DNA of 64,000 bases from CAZYBU01 sp964645775 (GTDB lineage Bacteria; Spirochaetota; UBA4802; UBA5550), in NCBI GenBank assembly GCA_964645775.1, contig CAZYBU010000008.1, positions 1-64,000 on the forward strand, in the 5' to 3' direction. Position 1 is the stretch's first letter. Each line of letters starts with the position of its first letter. Made by a program: the position numbers and the translations under genes. Below the pieces are notes generated by a model. The model was not told where the DNA came from. It ran no database searches and worked only from the letters and a program-made list of their open reading frames with translations. This document shows positions 1 through 8,884 of the stretch, piece by piece.

Positions 1-1
1 C

Positions 2-127
2 CTGGTCTACCCGGACAGGGCCGGGCAACTGGTCAGGGAGCTGAAGGAATACTGCCGCGATGAAGGTCTTTCTTCCATCGGAGAGATAACAGGGGCCGCC
101 AGGCCCCGGGAGCAGGGTAAGATATGA
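2..127 (+). CDS. Dihydroorotate dehydrogenase-like protein, C-terminal fragment
   Basis: The window opens inside a reading frame that ends at TGA 125-127. The last 41 residues are visible, including LKEYCRDEGLSSIGEITGAA. This pattern (a helix, then a G-x-SSI-x-EI-x-GAA tail) is typical of the C-terminus of class 1 dihydroorotate dehydrogenases, the flavoenzymes that oxidise dihydroorotate in pyrimidine synthesis. The stop overlaps the hisC start as ATGA, so the two genes are translationally coupled. The active site lies outside the window, so the name rests on the tail alone and a related TIM-barrel enzyme remains possible. Confidence 0.55.
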   Translation: MVYPDRAGQLVRELKEYCRDEGLSSIGEITGAARPREQGKI

Positions 128-1179
128 AATACTGGAACAAGACACTGCGGAAGATGACCGAATATATTCCGGGTGAACAGCCTGAGGACACAAACTCCTT
201 TATCAAGTTGAATACGAACGAGAACCCCTTCCCTCCTTCTGAAGAAGTCCTGGAGACTATTGCAAAATCCGTGAACGGGCGTCTTCGTCTTTATCCTCAT
301 CCCCTTGCCTCACCCCTGCGGGAAGAGTTCGCGCTTCAGAACGACCTCCAGCCGGATCAGATAGTTATCGGTAACGGTTCGGATGAGATATTCACCCTGA
401 TCTTCAGGGGATTCATCGAGAAGGATGGGAAAGCTGCGTTCCCCTACCCATCCTACTCCCTGTACGACACCCTTGCCCAGGCAAACGGTGTTCACTTTGA
501 TCATGTGCCTCTCCGGGATGATTTCAGTGTGGATTTCGAGGCCTTCCTCCAGGGAGGGTACGACCTGGTCATTTTGGCAAGCCCTAACAATCCCACCGGA
601 ACGGCAACATCCAGCCGGGAGATTGACGACTTCGCCGGTCGCTTCAATGGCCTCCTGGTCGTGGATGAGGCCTACATCGATTTTTACGGTGACAGTTCCC
701 TGGATCTGATCCGGGAACACGACAACCTGATCGTCACCCGATCATTCTCCAAATCCTATTCCCTGGCCGGTCTTCGTATTGGAGTGGCCGCGGCCAATCC
801 TGAAATCATCAGGGGATTTTTCAGAATCAAGGACTCCTATAATGTGGACACTCTTGCCATCGCGGGCGGTCTCGCGGCTCTCAGGGATGAGAAAAGCTTT
901 CACTACAACATGACCATGATTCGAAACAACAAGGAGTACCTGGAAGAAAGGCTGGAGACTCTTGGATTCGAAATCGTTCCCTCCAGAGCGAATTTCATTT
1001 TCACACGTCATCCGGACCACGATGCCCGGGAAATCTACGAAAAGCTGAAAGAAAAAAGAATTCTTATCCGTTACTTTCAAGGCGACCGGGTATCAGAGTA
1101 CGTTCGAATATCCATTGGAAGCATGATGGAGATCAAGAAGCTTTGCACTGCCCTTGAGGCTATAGTGGGGGGCGGATGA
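124..1179 (+). CDS. hisC: Histidinol-phosphate aminotransferase
   Basis: A 351-residue, fold-type I PLP aminotransferase that converts imidazole-acetol phosphate and glutamate to histidinol phosphate in histidine synthesis (cytoplasm). Visible marks are the N-terminal LNTNENPFPPS, the IVIGNGSDE segment, ASPNNPTGT, VVDEAYIDF and the Schiff-base lysine K210 in SFSKSYSLAGLRIG. The length is normal for the family. The start overlaps the upstream stop (ATGA). No other his genes lie nearby, so related aromatic aminotransferase activity cannot be excluded. The 3' end overlaps the convergent lipoprotein gene by 20 bases. The IVIG codons at 361-372 carry a copy of the GATAGTTATCGG motif. Confidence 0.9.
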   Translation: MKYWNKTLRKMTEYIPGEQPEDTNSFIKLNTNENPFPPSEEVLETIAKSVNGRLRLYPHPLASPLREEFALQNDLQPDQIVIGNGSDEIFTLIFRGFIEKDGKAAFPYPSYSLYDTLAQANGVHFDHVPLRDDFSVDFEAFLQGGYDLVILASPNNPTGTATSSREIDDFAGRFNGLLVVDEAYIDFYGDSSLDLIREHDNLIVTRSFSKSYSLAGLRIGVAAANPEIIRGFFRIKDSYNVDTLAIAGGLAALRDEKSFHYNMTMIRNNKEYLEERLETLGFEIVPSRANFIFTRHPDHDAREIYEKLKEKRILIRYFQGDRVSEYVRISIGSMMEIKKLCTALEAIVGGG

Positions 1180-1810
1180 TATTGTCATCCGTGTTGGTAA
1201 CAGTACTCCTCTGAACCAGTTCTCCATAGGTAAGGGACCCCCCGCGATACCGGATAATGTCATTCTTTGTGATCCAGATAGTCATGGTCTGTTTTCTCCC
1301 ATCCTGGCTCCAGCTCCAACTCAGCACAACGCCCACGACACTATTTTCCTGGAATATGGAAACACAGGAATAGAGGATATCGAGAAGCCGGGGAAGCTCC
1401 CTTTTCAAGAGTCGGACAGTGACATCTTCATGGGGCTCCGCGTAATTCCTGTTTGTCCTTATGTCAAGGCCCAGATAGAGTTCGTTGCGTCTGTCCGATC
1501 TTCTGTCAAAGTAGAACCCCACACTGCCGGGCGCAAGGGTATAATTCCTTTTTTCGGCAAGCTCGGCAATAAGACCGATCAAAAGATCATGATATTTCTT
1601 CTGAAGGCGAATACCCTGAACAAGTGAATAAGCCTCCAGGGAGACCAGATAAGACTCGTACTTCTCTCCTCTTTCTTCAGTGTAATTTTCCTGAATATCC
1701 TTTTCCGTAATACCTTTCTTTTCGGGAAGTTTGTCTTCCGTTGTGGTCTCACAGCCGATAATGACAGCAGCCAGAAGCAGACAGCCGATAATGTAGAGGA
1801 CGCGGTTCAT
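1160..1810 (-). CDS. Putative lipoprotein of unknown function
   Basis: I do not recognise the family. The chosen start at 1810 gives an N-terminus MNRVLYIIGCLLLAAVIIGC, a hydrophobic signal peptide ending in a lipobox-like IIGC, followed by an acidic linker (ETTTEDK). A longer frame begins at 1864 but would put 18 residues before the signal peptide; GGAG lies upstream of 1810. The mature part of about 196 residues is soluble, with no membrane segment. It is probably anchored in the inner or outer membrane. It is convergent with hisC, overlapping it by 20 bases, and divergent from the NamZ-like gene. Confidence 0.65.
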   Translation of the reverse strand: MNRVLYIIGCLLLAAVIIGCETTTEDKLPEKKGITEKDIQENYTEERGEKYESYLVSLEAYSLVQGIRLQKKYHDLLIGLIAELAEKRNYTLAPGSVGFYFDRRSDRRNELYLGLDIRTNRNYAEPHEDVTVRLLKRELPRLLDILYSCVSIFQENSVVGVVLSWSWSQDGRKQTMTIWITKNDIIRYRGGSLTYGELVQRSTVTNTDDNIIRPPL

Positions 1811-1908
1811 ATCAGTATAACTCCTGTATGTTGAAATAGTGGCAGAGGGCAGGATACCGGTCAAGGAGAATCTGGATTGCTCTTGACCGCCTGAAAAAAG
1901 GCTGGAAT

Positions 1909-3153
1909 ATGGATGGCATGCGCACGATATTTTTCATACTCCTTTTCCCCCTGCTTCTATCCCTGATGGAATGCAATCGTCCCTACCACATGAGAAAAGC
2001 TACCCTCCGTGTCAGGACAGGCCTGGAACGTTTCATATCGATCTACGCCAGGCCCTATATCGGGAAAAAGGTCATCCTGGTGACAAATCACTCCGGCGTA
2101 GACTACCGGCTCCGTCAGAACATATCCCTTTTCCAGGAAAAGGGAATCACCGTGAACCTCGTACTGGCCCCGGAACATGGACTCTACGGACACCAGAACG
2201 AGTACGATACCCGTAAAAAATTGCAAAACACCGATTTTGGAGTCGAGGTCCTTAACATGCATAAGCTTTCCCTGGATGAACTGAAAACGATCCTCAGGGG
2301 GCAGTACGCCGTCTTCTTCGATATCCAGGACATGGGAATGAGATGCTACACCTATATATCAAACCTGAAGTTCGTCATGGACGCCCTGAAGGGTTCCGAT
2401 ACGGAACTCGTTGTCCTGGACCGTCCCAATCCCATCGGATTCCTCGGTACCGATGGAGCCTATCTCGAAAAGGAATACCGTTCCCGTTTTGTGAGCGCGT
2501 TCCCTGCCCCCTTTATCTACGACCTTACCATGGGTGAGGCGGCCCGTTACTACAAAGGAGAATTCGCTGAACAGGTCAATCTTCGAATCATAGACATGAT
2601 GTACTACGAAAGGTCTATGCCGTTCCACGAAACCGGCCTGCCCTGGGTCCCTCCATCTCCCAATCTCCCCACGTATGAGTCAGCACTTGTCTACACATCC
2701 ATGGTTCTACTTGAAGGGGTAAATCTTTCCCTCGGCAGGGGGACCACCAAACCCTTCGAGTACATCGGGGCACCCTGGATTGATCCGCAGAAAGCCTCCC
2801 GGGACCTGAACCATCTCCTGGGGGATCATTTCCGCTTCCGCCCCGTCTATTTTAAGCCTACCTTTAGCAAGTATTCTGGACAGGTCTGCCGCGGTGTGCA
2901 GGTCTTCTACCGTGGGGGGGCCTTTTCTCCTACAAAGGTATCTTACACCATCCTGAAATACCTTACCGATAACTATCGCCAACTCAGATGGGAAGTACGG
3001 GGAGGCAAATACAGTATCGATTTTCTTGCCGGTACCGGCAGGCTCCGGCAGTCACTGTTAGAAGACAAACCGTGGGACGAATTCCTGGAGAGCATTGAAA
3101 ATAAGGTAAAGGAATATGACAGAAGGGCGGAGCGCTACAGGGTCTATCCCTGA
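1909..3153 (+). CDS. NamZ-type exo-beta-N-acetylmuramidase (DUF1343)
   Basis: A 414-residue protein of the DUF1343/NamZ family, members of which remove terminal N-acetylmuramic acid during peptidoglycan turnover. The first 23 residues form a hydrophobic export signal (MRTIFFILLFPLLLSLMEC), so it is probably periplasmic or secreted; the cysteine context (LMEC) is a poor lipobox. Family landmarks are VTNHSGVD, LAPEHGLYG, FDIQDMGMRCYTYI, VVLDRPNPIG and EGVNLSLGRGTTKPFE. Length is as expected. ATG 1918 is an alternative start. It is convergent with the next gene, with 6 bases between the stops. Confidence 0.85.
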   Translation: MDGMRTIFFILLFPLLLSLMECNRPYHMRKATLRVRTGLERFISIYARPYIGKKVILVTNHSGVDYRLRQNISLFQEKGITVNLVLAPEHGLYGHQNEYDTRKKLQNTDFGVEVLNMHKLSLDELKTILRGQYAVFFDIQDMGMRCYTYISNLKFVMDALKGSDTELVVLDRPNPIGFLGTDGAYLEKEYRSRFVSAFPAPFIYDLTMGEAARYYKGEFAEQVNLRIIDMMYYERSMPFHETGLPWVPPSPNLPTYESALVYTSMVLLEGVNLSLGRGTTKPFEYIGAPWIDPQKASRDLNHLLGDHFRFRPVYFKPTFSKYSGQVCRGVQVFYRGGAFSPTKVSYTILKYLTDNYRQLRWEVRGGKYSIDFLAGTGRLRQSLLEDKPWDEFLESIENKVKEYDRRAERYRVYP

Positions 3154-3159
3154 TAGAGA

Positions 3160-5595
3160 TCACATCTTAAGAAAATCCATGTACTTCCGGATCTCCTCCG
3201 GATAATTTCCATTTTCGTCCTGGTACTTCTTAAATTTTCGTTCATAGGCCGTGTAGTTACGTGCGCTTATGTTCTTAAAGCGCGTCGCTATCTGGGTATA
3301 GGCCGGCATCTGTTCAAGCTGTTCCCTGACCTCTTTTCTAAAGGGAACATTCTTGAAAAAGATTTCCCTGGCAACCGTGTTCATCTTCATGATACCGTCT
3401 TTTTCATAGAAAAGCCAGGTTATGTAATCATCGGCGAAACGATCCCTGTTGGTCCGCAGGCTCTTGAATCGCTGCTTGATCCGTTCCTTGGCTTCCTGGG
3501 AGAGACGGGAGTTCTTCTTGTAGGTATTTACGTAATCGAAGTATTCGCCCGTAACGCCTCCCTCGATAGGGTCGGCCCACATTCCCCCTTTCATAGTCCG
3601 ATTCAACTCCCATCTGAATGAGGCTATCGCTTCCGCCAGGCTCTTCTTCAAATCGCCCATGAAGAAGATCGGGACAAATATCCTTCCCCGGCTCCTTTTA
3701 TTGGTACCTATCAGTTCCTGCCACATAAATGTCTTCGTACCAAATATGGGAAGCAGGATAAAATAAGGAATGACCTCTTCCTGGATAATTTCACGGGCGT
3801 CCCCCATCTTAAGAACGGTCTCCCTGTAAAAAGCGGAATAATCGAGTTCAATGATCTCATTTACGGTTTCTGAGAGATTCCGTTTCGATATGTAAAAGTT
3901 GTTCAGCGATCCCTTCATGTTATAGGAATTGAGGATAGGGAAAGCCGTGGCCGTTGATCCGGAACAGAGGGCTGCAACGCTTGTCAGCCTCTGGTTTACT
4001 TCGAACATGACCTTATCCATGGGATCGCTGGTGTCGCTGCTTACCTTTCCCCGGTTATGCTTTTCCTGTTCCCTGAGATACTGCTCGTAATTCTGCCCCA
4101 TCTCAGTAATACTGGGCTCTTCCTCCCGCATATAGATCTTATCAAGAAATTCCAACTCGGTAATGACCCAATCATAGGGAACATGTTCTTTCTGCCGCGC
4201 CAGCTCATTCAGTTCGACAAGCTGGTCCTCATCAAGCAACTCATCGTCAAGAAAACCGTAGTTCATCATCAGGCGAACAACACGGGGTACCGTGGATTCG
4301 CTCTTACTCCTTACGTAGGTCTGCTTAAAAATTTCCCAGTAGCTTTTACTTATCTGCCTGCGAACCTTCCTGGACTCGGAATCGGTGTTAAAAGGATTCT
4401 CCATCTCCTTAAAATCATTAAGCAGCTTGACCATCTTCTTCTGCTCTTCCTTGTCAATAAGGGCAAACTCGAAGATCTGACCCATGGCCTTTTTCAGCTG
4501 GCTCTGGGAACTGCTTCCTGCCGCTTTCGCGGCTTCAACGGAGGCCTGTCTCTCCTGTTGTGTGTCCAGTTGTTCCTTATCATGTATGCTTCTTAGCTGA
4601 GCCACTCCCGGGTATACCTTCTCAAGACTTTTCCCGAAGAGCTCTCTGTGAAAGGAATCTATCTTATCAACCACAGCAAGAAGATTCTTCAGAAAATCTG
4701 CGGAGAGCCGGCCACTCCCCATCCATTCATCATATCCCCTCATGTCGACAAGGTACTGGCTCCAGCTCGCTTCGCTTCCAAACATTCTCTCAAGGATCGT
4801 TTCAACTTCATCCTGGAACGCGATCATCCGTTCGTAAATACCGTACAGGTCATCTGTCATCGAATCGTAGGCGTTCAGCGCTATCTCAGGACTCCCTTTT
4901 AGGACGTGCTTTAGTATCTCCGGATTCAGTTTCAGTAATCCGCGAACAACACTCAGAAATTTCAGGTTAGTGGCCGGCCCGGAAAAAGCATCGGAAAGAT
5001 CATAATCCCTGTTAAGGAGATTGGAGTTATCCGCGATAACGAAATTTATGTCTATACTGGAGGGAAACGCTCCCCCTTTTTCACGGAAGGTTTCGTGAAG
5101 CCGCGTGGCCTCTTCATCCAGGTTGCCGGCAGCGTTACTAAGAGACAGCTCCCGATAGATAAGGTGCAGATTATCATTAACACGGGCGGTATGCTGGTAA
5201 AGTTTGATAGTTCTGTTAAGGTCCGTTATTGCCTGATTAATGCGGCTAAATATATTTTTAAGCAGGGTAGCGGTCTGAGAAATGTCGGCCACGACGATCC
5301 CTTTAAGACCTCCCTTTCTCAGGGGATATTTAACAACCTGCGCCGTTTCAAGAGCGCGGAGAGATACCTTTCTCGGTTCCGTGAAAAGACGGGTAAAACC
5401 GGCAAGAACGCTTTTACCCTTTATGATTCCGACCCTGCGACTCCGTGAGATAATGATCGTTGGGTCCATACCTTCAAATTCATCGGGGGCGATGAGTATC
5501 TCCAGGGTCCCGGAATGCAAAAGATAGAGGCCGTCCGGTTGCGTTCCCTGTGAATAGAGGAGCTGGCCTGCCTTTAATTGACGGGATTCTGCCAT
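3160..5595 (-). CDS. Large cyclic nucleotide-binding-domain protein
   Basis: An 811-residue protein. Residues ~5-105 form a cyclic nucleotide-binding (CRP-type) beta-roll: AGQLLYSQGTQPDGLYLLHSG, then a GKSVLAGFTRLF segment. The rest (~110-811) is largely helical and charged, with no membrane segments and no DNA-binding helix-turn-helix that I can see, so it is not an ordinary Crp/Fnr factor. Proteins of this kind occur in spirochaetes as far as I recall, but their role is not known to me. It probably senses a nucleotide and passes this to the long C-terminal region. It lies 3 bases downstream of the HNH gene stop, with an AAGGA ribosome site. Confidence 0.6.
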   Translation of the reverse strand: MAESRQLKAGQLLYSQGTQPDGLYLLHSGTLEILIAPDEFEGMDPTIIISRSRRVGIIKGKSVLAGFTRLFTEPRKVSLRALETAQVVKYPLRKGGLKGIVVADISQTATLLKNIFSRINQAITDLNRTIKLYQHTARVNDNLHLIYRELSLSNAAGNLDEEATRLHETFREKGGAFPSSIDINFVIADNSNLLNRDYDLSDAFSGPATNLKFLSVVRGLLKLNPEILKHVLKGSPEIALNAYDSMTDDLYGIYERMIAFQDEVETILERMFGSEASWSQYLVDMRGYDEWMGSGRLSADFLKNLLAVVDKIDSFHRELFGKSLEKVYPGVAQLRSIHDKEQLDTQQERQASVEAAKAAGSSSQSQLKKAMGQIFEFALIDKEEQKKMVKLLNDFKEMENPFNTDSESRKVRRQISKSYWEIFKQTYVRSKSESTVPRVVRLMMNYGFLDDELLDEDQLVELNELARQKEHVPYDWVITELEFLDKIYMREEEPSITEMGQNYEQYLREQEKHNRGKVSSDTSDPMDKVMFEVNQRLTSVAALCSGSTATAFPILNSYNMKGSLNNFYISKRNLSETVNEIIELDYSAFYRETVLKMGDAREIIQEEVIPYFILLPIFGTKTFMWQELIGTNKRSRGRIFVPIFFMGDLKKSLAEAIASFRWELNRTMKGGMWADPIEGGVTGEYFDYVNTYKKNSRLSQEAKERIKQRFKSLRTNRDRFADDYITWLFYEKDGIMKMNTVAREIFFKNVPFRKEVREQLEQMPAYTQIATRFKNISARNYTAYERKFKKYQDENGNYPEEIRKYMDFLKM

Positions 5596-5598
5596 CTA

Positions 5599-5946
5599 TC
5601 ATTCCTTATCATTATCAGTATCCTTTTTCAGGCGCTCCAGGTGTTCGTCCCATTCATGGGGCAGAAGGTATTTCTTCCTGTTATTGCATTCCTTACAGGC
5701 GGGCACCAGGTTCTCTCGATCAGAAGCCCCACCCCGGGAAAGGGGAATGCGGTGGTCCATGGTGAGCTCCGTGGGAGAAACCCTGCTTTTGCAATAAAAA
5801 CATTCTCCCCGGGATATCTTTTTTCTCCACCAGGCCGTTTTCCTCAGGTCCCGGGCTTTTTGCTTTTCCCGACTGATACGACCTGACTCCCGGTCGAGTC
5901 CTCCTGAAATTTTTCGATATCCTTTACAAGATTTTCCTGATGCCAT
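5599..5946 (-). CDS. HNH endonuclease-domain protein
   Basis: A 115-residue protein with a compact HNH nuclease module: CFYCKSRV, MDHRIPLSRGG, then NLVPACKECNNRKK. This gives two CxxC zinc pairs and the H-N-H metal/catalytic residues. The start at 5946 (MASGKSCKG) is preferred over 5991 because GGAG lies 7 bases upstream. The N-terminal part is basic. Small stand-alone HNH proteins of this type are common on chromosomes and their substrates are rarely known. It is in one direction with the downstream cyclic nucleotide-domain gene and close to fmt/def, but nothing suggests a restriction or homing system. Confidence 0.75.
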   Translation of the reverse strand: MASGKSCKGYRKISGGLDRESGRISREKQKARDLRKTAWWRKKISRGECFYCKSRVSPTELTMDHRIPLSRGGASDRENLVPACKECNNRKKYLLPHEWDEHLERLKKDTDNDKE

Positions 5947-6008
5947 TATATACTCCAAACTATGGCTACCGGAGTGGATTATCTTTGTCAACGATTAATG
6001 TCCGGATA

Positions 6009-6944
6009 TCATTCACCGAGCATCTCCCCTTCTGCCAGGCGCGCTCCATTTATAAAGGCCGGAACCTCCATCCGTCTCTTTCCCTGCTGCTGCAATTCGA
6101 TTATTTCAAGATCATCATCTCCGGTTGCAGCCACAAGTCTGCCCTTTTCCTCAGGATAAAGTGTTCCCGGTTCCGTTCCGGAGCGCCCCCCCGCGCACGG
6201 TCCTGTTTTCCATATCTTCAGGGTCTGACCCCGGAAAAGGGTCCAGGCGCCCGGCGCAGGATTACATCCCCGGACCAGGTTATGAATGTCCCGGGCGGGC
6301 CGGGTCCAGTCAATCTTTGCCAGGTCCGTGGAGAGCTTGCCGCAGTACGTTGCCCTGGATTCGTCCTGAGGTTCAGGAGTAAAACCGGGATCCCGGATTC
6401 TCTCCAGGGAAAGATCGAGCAGTTCTCCTCCGAGGGGCAGGACCTTTTCGTATAATTCACCGGCCGTTATTTTATCATCAAGGGGGATCTTTTCCCGGGC
6501 AACGATGTCCCCGGCATCCATCCGTTCATTGATCTTCTGCACGGTCACCCCGGTCACCTTCTCGCCGTTTATGAGCACCCAGGGAATGGGAGCTGCGCCT
6601 CTATAAGCCGGAAGAAGGGAAGGATGAAGATTCAGGGTCCCGAGAGGCGGTAGATTAAAAATTGAAGGCGGTATGATTTTTCCATAGGCGACCACAACAC
6701 AGGCCTCAGCGCCGGAACCGGCCAGTGTGGCCTGAAACTCCGGGTCTTTCAGGTCGGCAGGATGGAACACCTGTATGCCGAGATCGCGTGCCGCCTCCTT
6801 CGCGGCACAGGGCCTGGTCGACCGGCCGCGCCCCGCCGGTCTGTCTTCAGGTGTCACGGCAAAAAGAATGTCATGCCCTTTTTCATGAAGATATCGAAGA
6901 TTCCACGCCGCGATGTGCGGAGTACCGAAAAAACCGATCCGCAT
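6009..6944 (-). CDS. fmt: Methionyl-tRNA formyltransferase
   Basis: A 311-residue enzyme that formylates initiator Met-tRNA from 10-formyl-tetrahydrofolate in the cytoplasm. Visible signatures are MRIGFFGTPHIAAW at the N-terminus, VVAYGKIIP, the catalytic-site segment NLHPSLLPAYRGAAPIPW and VQKINERMDAGDI, followed by the C-terminal OB-like tRNA-binding region. Length is normal. The def stop lies one base upstream of the fmt start, so def-fmt is a tightly coupled operon, the usual pairing of the formylation and deformylation enzymes. Confidence 0.95.
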   Translation of the reverse strand: MRIGFFGTPHIAAWNLRYLHEKGHDILFAVTPEDRPAGRGRSTRPCAAKEAARDLGIQVFHPADLKDPEFQATLAGSGAEACVVVAYGKIIPPSIFNLPPLGTLNLHPSLLPAYRGAAPIPWVLINGEKVTGVTVQKINERMDAGDIVAREKIPLDDKITAGELYEKVLPLGGELLDLSLERIRDPGFTPEPQDESRATYCGKLSTDLAKIDWTRPARDIHNLVRGCNPAPGAWTLFRGQTLKIWKTGPCAGGRSGTEPGTLYPEEKGRLVAATGDDDLEIIELQQQGKRRMEVPAFINGARLAEGEMLGE

Positions 6945-6945
6945 T

Positions 6946-7455
6946 TTATTCCCGGTTCATTCGCTTGATCTTCTTGAGCTGAGGATTCAGCTCCCTGCGC
7001 ATATAATCTTCAAGGTGATCGACAAAGACGACACCATTGAGATGGTCAATCTCGTGCTGAAGCACACGGGCGTACAAACCTCCAGCATCAAACTCGAGTT
7101 CGTTTCCGTCTACGGTCACCGCTCTGACATGGATCTCGGAGGGACGCACGATATCTTCCATGATTCCGGGAAGAGAGAGGCATCCTTCTTCATAGGGTTC
7201 CTCCTCTTCAGAAACTTTCGTAATCTCCGGGTTGATAAGCACCACAGGCTTCATGCCGTCGTATTCTTCAATATCTATGACGAGCATGCGGAGTCCCTCG
7301 TCAACCTGGGGCGCGGCCAGACCGATCCCACGGGAACCGTACATGACGTTAAACATCTCATCAGAAAGCTGTTTAATCTGGCCATTTATATCCTGTATGG
7401 GTTTTGCAACCCGCTTAAGGGTTTCATTTCCATAATATACAAGCTGATGTGACAT
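6946..7455 (-). CDS. def: Peptide deformylase
   Basis: A 169-residue metalloenzyme that removes the N-formyl group from nascent proteins. All three family motifs are present: GIGLAAPQV, EEGCLSLPG (metal-ligand cysteine) and LQHEIDHLNGV (two histidine ligands and the catalytic glutamate). The length and motif spacing are standard. First gene of the def-fmt operon, transcribed away from tRNA-Asp; its promoter must lie in 7456-7650. Confidence 0.96.
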   Translation of the reverse strand: MSHQLVYYGNETLKRVAKPIQDINGQIKQLSDEMFNVMYGSRGIGLAAPQVDEGLRMLVIDIEEYDGMKPVVLINPEITKVSEEEEPYEEGCLSLPGIMEDIVRPSEIHVRAVTVDGNELEFDAGGLYARVLQHEIDHLNGVVFVDHLEDYMRRELNPQLKKIKRMNRE

Positions 7456-7649
7456 GGCGTAATTCCTCTGTCCCCTTGTCTGGAGTGCCTATCTTTTCGA
7501 GCAGGACCCCCATCTGTCAATGGAAAATCGGCTCTTATCATGATTCACGAATCATCGGGGAAAGGTTCCTTCTCTCCACCTGTGAAACCTTTGAAAGAAA
7601 AATTCCGATCTCAGCACTTGTTCCCTGTCTTTATTCTCTGGTATAACTC

Positions 7650-7729
7650 TATTATTTTCACCACCTTTGACGGCAGGGAGAATAATTCTTTATTGTTCGC
7701 ACGTAAAAGCATCTTCAGGTATAATTACT
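7650..7729 (+). repeat. Dispersed hairpin/promoter-like repeat, copy A
   Basis: An imperfect inverted repeat (ATTATTTTC at 7652-7660 against GAGAATAAT at 7678-7686, enclosing a C/G-rich centre) is followed by a tail from 7695. The tail contains TTCGCACGTAAAAGCATC and ends CAGGTATAATTACT. The tail matches copies at 46133-46165 and 62547-62579. TATAAT at 7720-7725 would serve as a -10 box for tRNA-Asp at 7827. The rest of the 371-base gap between def and the tRNA (7456-7826) shows no convincing gene. Confidence 0.55.
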
Positions 7730-7826
7730 GATTTAACGCGTAATCGGGAAATAATAATTTATTCATGTTACTGATTTTAATTGACAGATATCAGGGGTAT
7801 TGCTACATGGATATCGCTTCACTAAT

Positions 7827-7901
7827 GGGGTGTTAGCTCAGTTTGGTTAGAGTACCTGCCTGTCACGCAGGGGGTCGCGAGTTCGAGTCTCGTACACCCC
7901 G
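7827..7901 (+). tRNA. tRNA-Asp (anticodon GTC)
   Basis: A 75-base cloverleaf: acceptor stem GGGGTGT/ACACCCC, D-arm GCTC...GAGT, anticodon stem CCTGC/GCAGG with loop CTGTCAC (anticodon GTC at 7862-7864) and T-arm with GTTCGAGTC. The discriminator base is G and CCA is not encoded. A strong hairpin terminator follows directly, so it is a single-gene transcript. Confidence 0.96.
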
Positions 7902-7909
7902 CATCCAGG

Positions 7910-7937
7910 GGCCTGCAAGAATCTTTGCAGGCCTTTT
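7910..7937 (+). terminator. Rho-independent terminator of tRNA-Asp
   Basis: A perfect 9-bp stem, GGCCTGCAA with TTGCAGGCC, closes a short loop and is followed by TTTTT. It lies nine bases after the tRNA. Confidence 0.9.
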
Positions 7938-8068
7938 TGCTGTCATTATACATCCAGTTTTTTCAAGAAATCAGCGACGTTGATTATCGCTATTATTGTA
8001 TCCCCCCAAAATTATTTCAGAGAAAGAATCCAGTTGACAGAACGCGTTGAAACCTGTAACTGAAGCTT

Positions 8069-8755
8069 ATGGGAGAGAACGAAGCAAGAAAAGAAAAACG
8101 GGCCCCCCTTCCTACAGCGCTGATGGGCGCTTTGCTCCTCTTTATCCTCTCTGGTATCATACTTGCCATACTTATTCTTGCCGGTTCAGAGAGGGCTCTC
8201 GTATATCTGGAAGACTCGAGCATACGTTACGCAGAATCATTCACCGTCATGGGAGGCCAACTGGCGGGCCGTTTAGACGGCAGAGAATACAGGGACCGCG
8301 CAAAGGCCCTGAAAGGGGAAGAACGGACGTTATCCTTGAAATTTTTCTCCCTTGAAAAAATCACCCGGATCGAGATAATCCATCCTGCCGACAAAAAAGA
8401 AGAAGAGAAAGATATTGATGTACCCGCACATTTCCTGGGGACCTGGAAAGTAAAGACCTCGGGCCACGCCGGGTACCTCTATCTCTGGAAGAAAGAAGGA
8501 AGAGTCCGCGGTTCCATTAAATTCCCCGGCTGGGCCAGGGGAGTGGCCGAACCCCTTAAGGGACTGTCCATCAAAAACAATTCAATCTACTTTGTTCGTT
8601 CCGCCACTTCCTCCGCCGAACTGAGAAGGCTCGGTGCCAGCTCATACTTTGTCCAGAAATACTACGGAAACTATCTTCAGGGCGGCAGAATCATCAAGGG
8701 ATACTACATCTCAAACGGTGTGCGTAATGTCTGGAGAGCTGAAAAGGTACGCTAG
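8069..8755 (+). CDS. Membrane-anchored protein of unknown function
   Basis: A 228-residue protein that I do not recognise. After a charged cytoplasmic start (MGENEARKEKR) there is one membrane helix at residues ~16-40 (LMGALLLFILSGIILAILIL), then a soluble domain rich in beta-prone segments, probably outside the cytoplasm. A short stretch, FLGTWKVKTSGHAGYLYLWK, resembles the opening strand pair of lipocalin-like or calycin folds, but this is weak. The ribosome site is poor. It stands alone between tRNA-Asp and the chemoreceptor gene. Confidence 0.5.
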   Translation: MGENEARKEKRAPLPTALMGALLLFILSGIILAILILAGSERALVYLEDSSIRYAESFTVMGGQLAGRLDGREYRDRAKALKGEERTLSLKFFSLEKITRIEIIHPADKKEEEKDIDVPAHFLGTWKVKTSGHAGYLYLWKKEGRVRGSIKFPGWARGVAEPLKGLSIKNNSIYFVRSATSSAELRRLGASSYFVQKYYGNYLQGGRIIKGYYISNGVRNVWRAEKVR

Positions 8756-8884
8756 TGCTACCAGATTTCTCCGTTTGTCATAAAAATTTACAACAAACAG
8801 TTGTTTTATCTTTTTTTTATTATTTATTCGTAGTCAGAGGATTGCTTCATCCTCATAATGTAACCGATAAAAGCAGGTGCTGAA

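Noticed and set aside
5599..5946. HNH protein as part of a restriction or homing system
   Set aside because: No methylase, intron or intein context; the neighbours are housekeeping genes.
8826..8880. Possible fourth copy of the hairpin/promoter-like repeat upstream of the chemoreceptor gene
   Set aside because: Only short stretches (TTATTCG and ATAATGTAAC) resemble the tail and the spacing differs; no hairpin is present.
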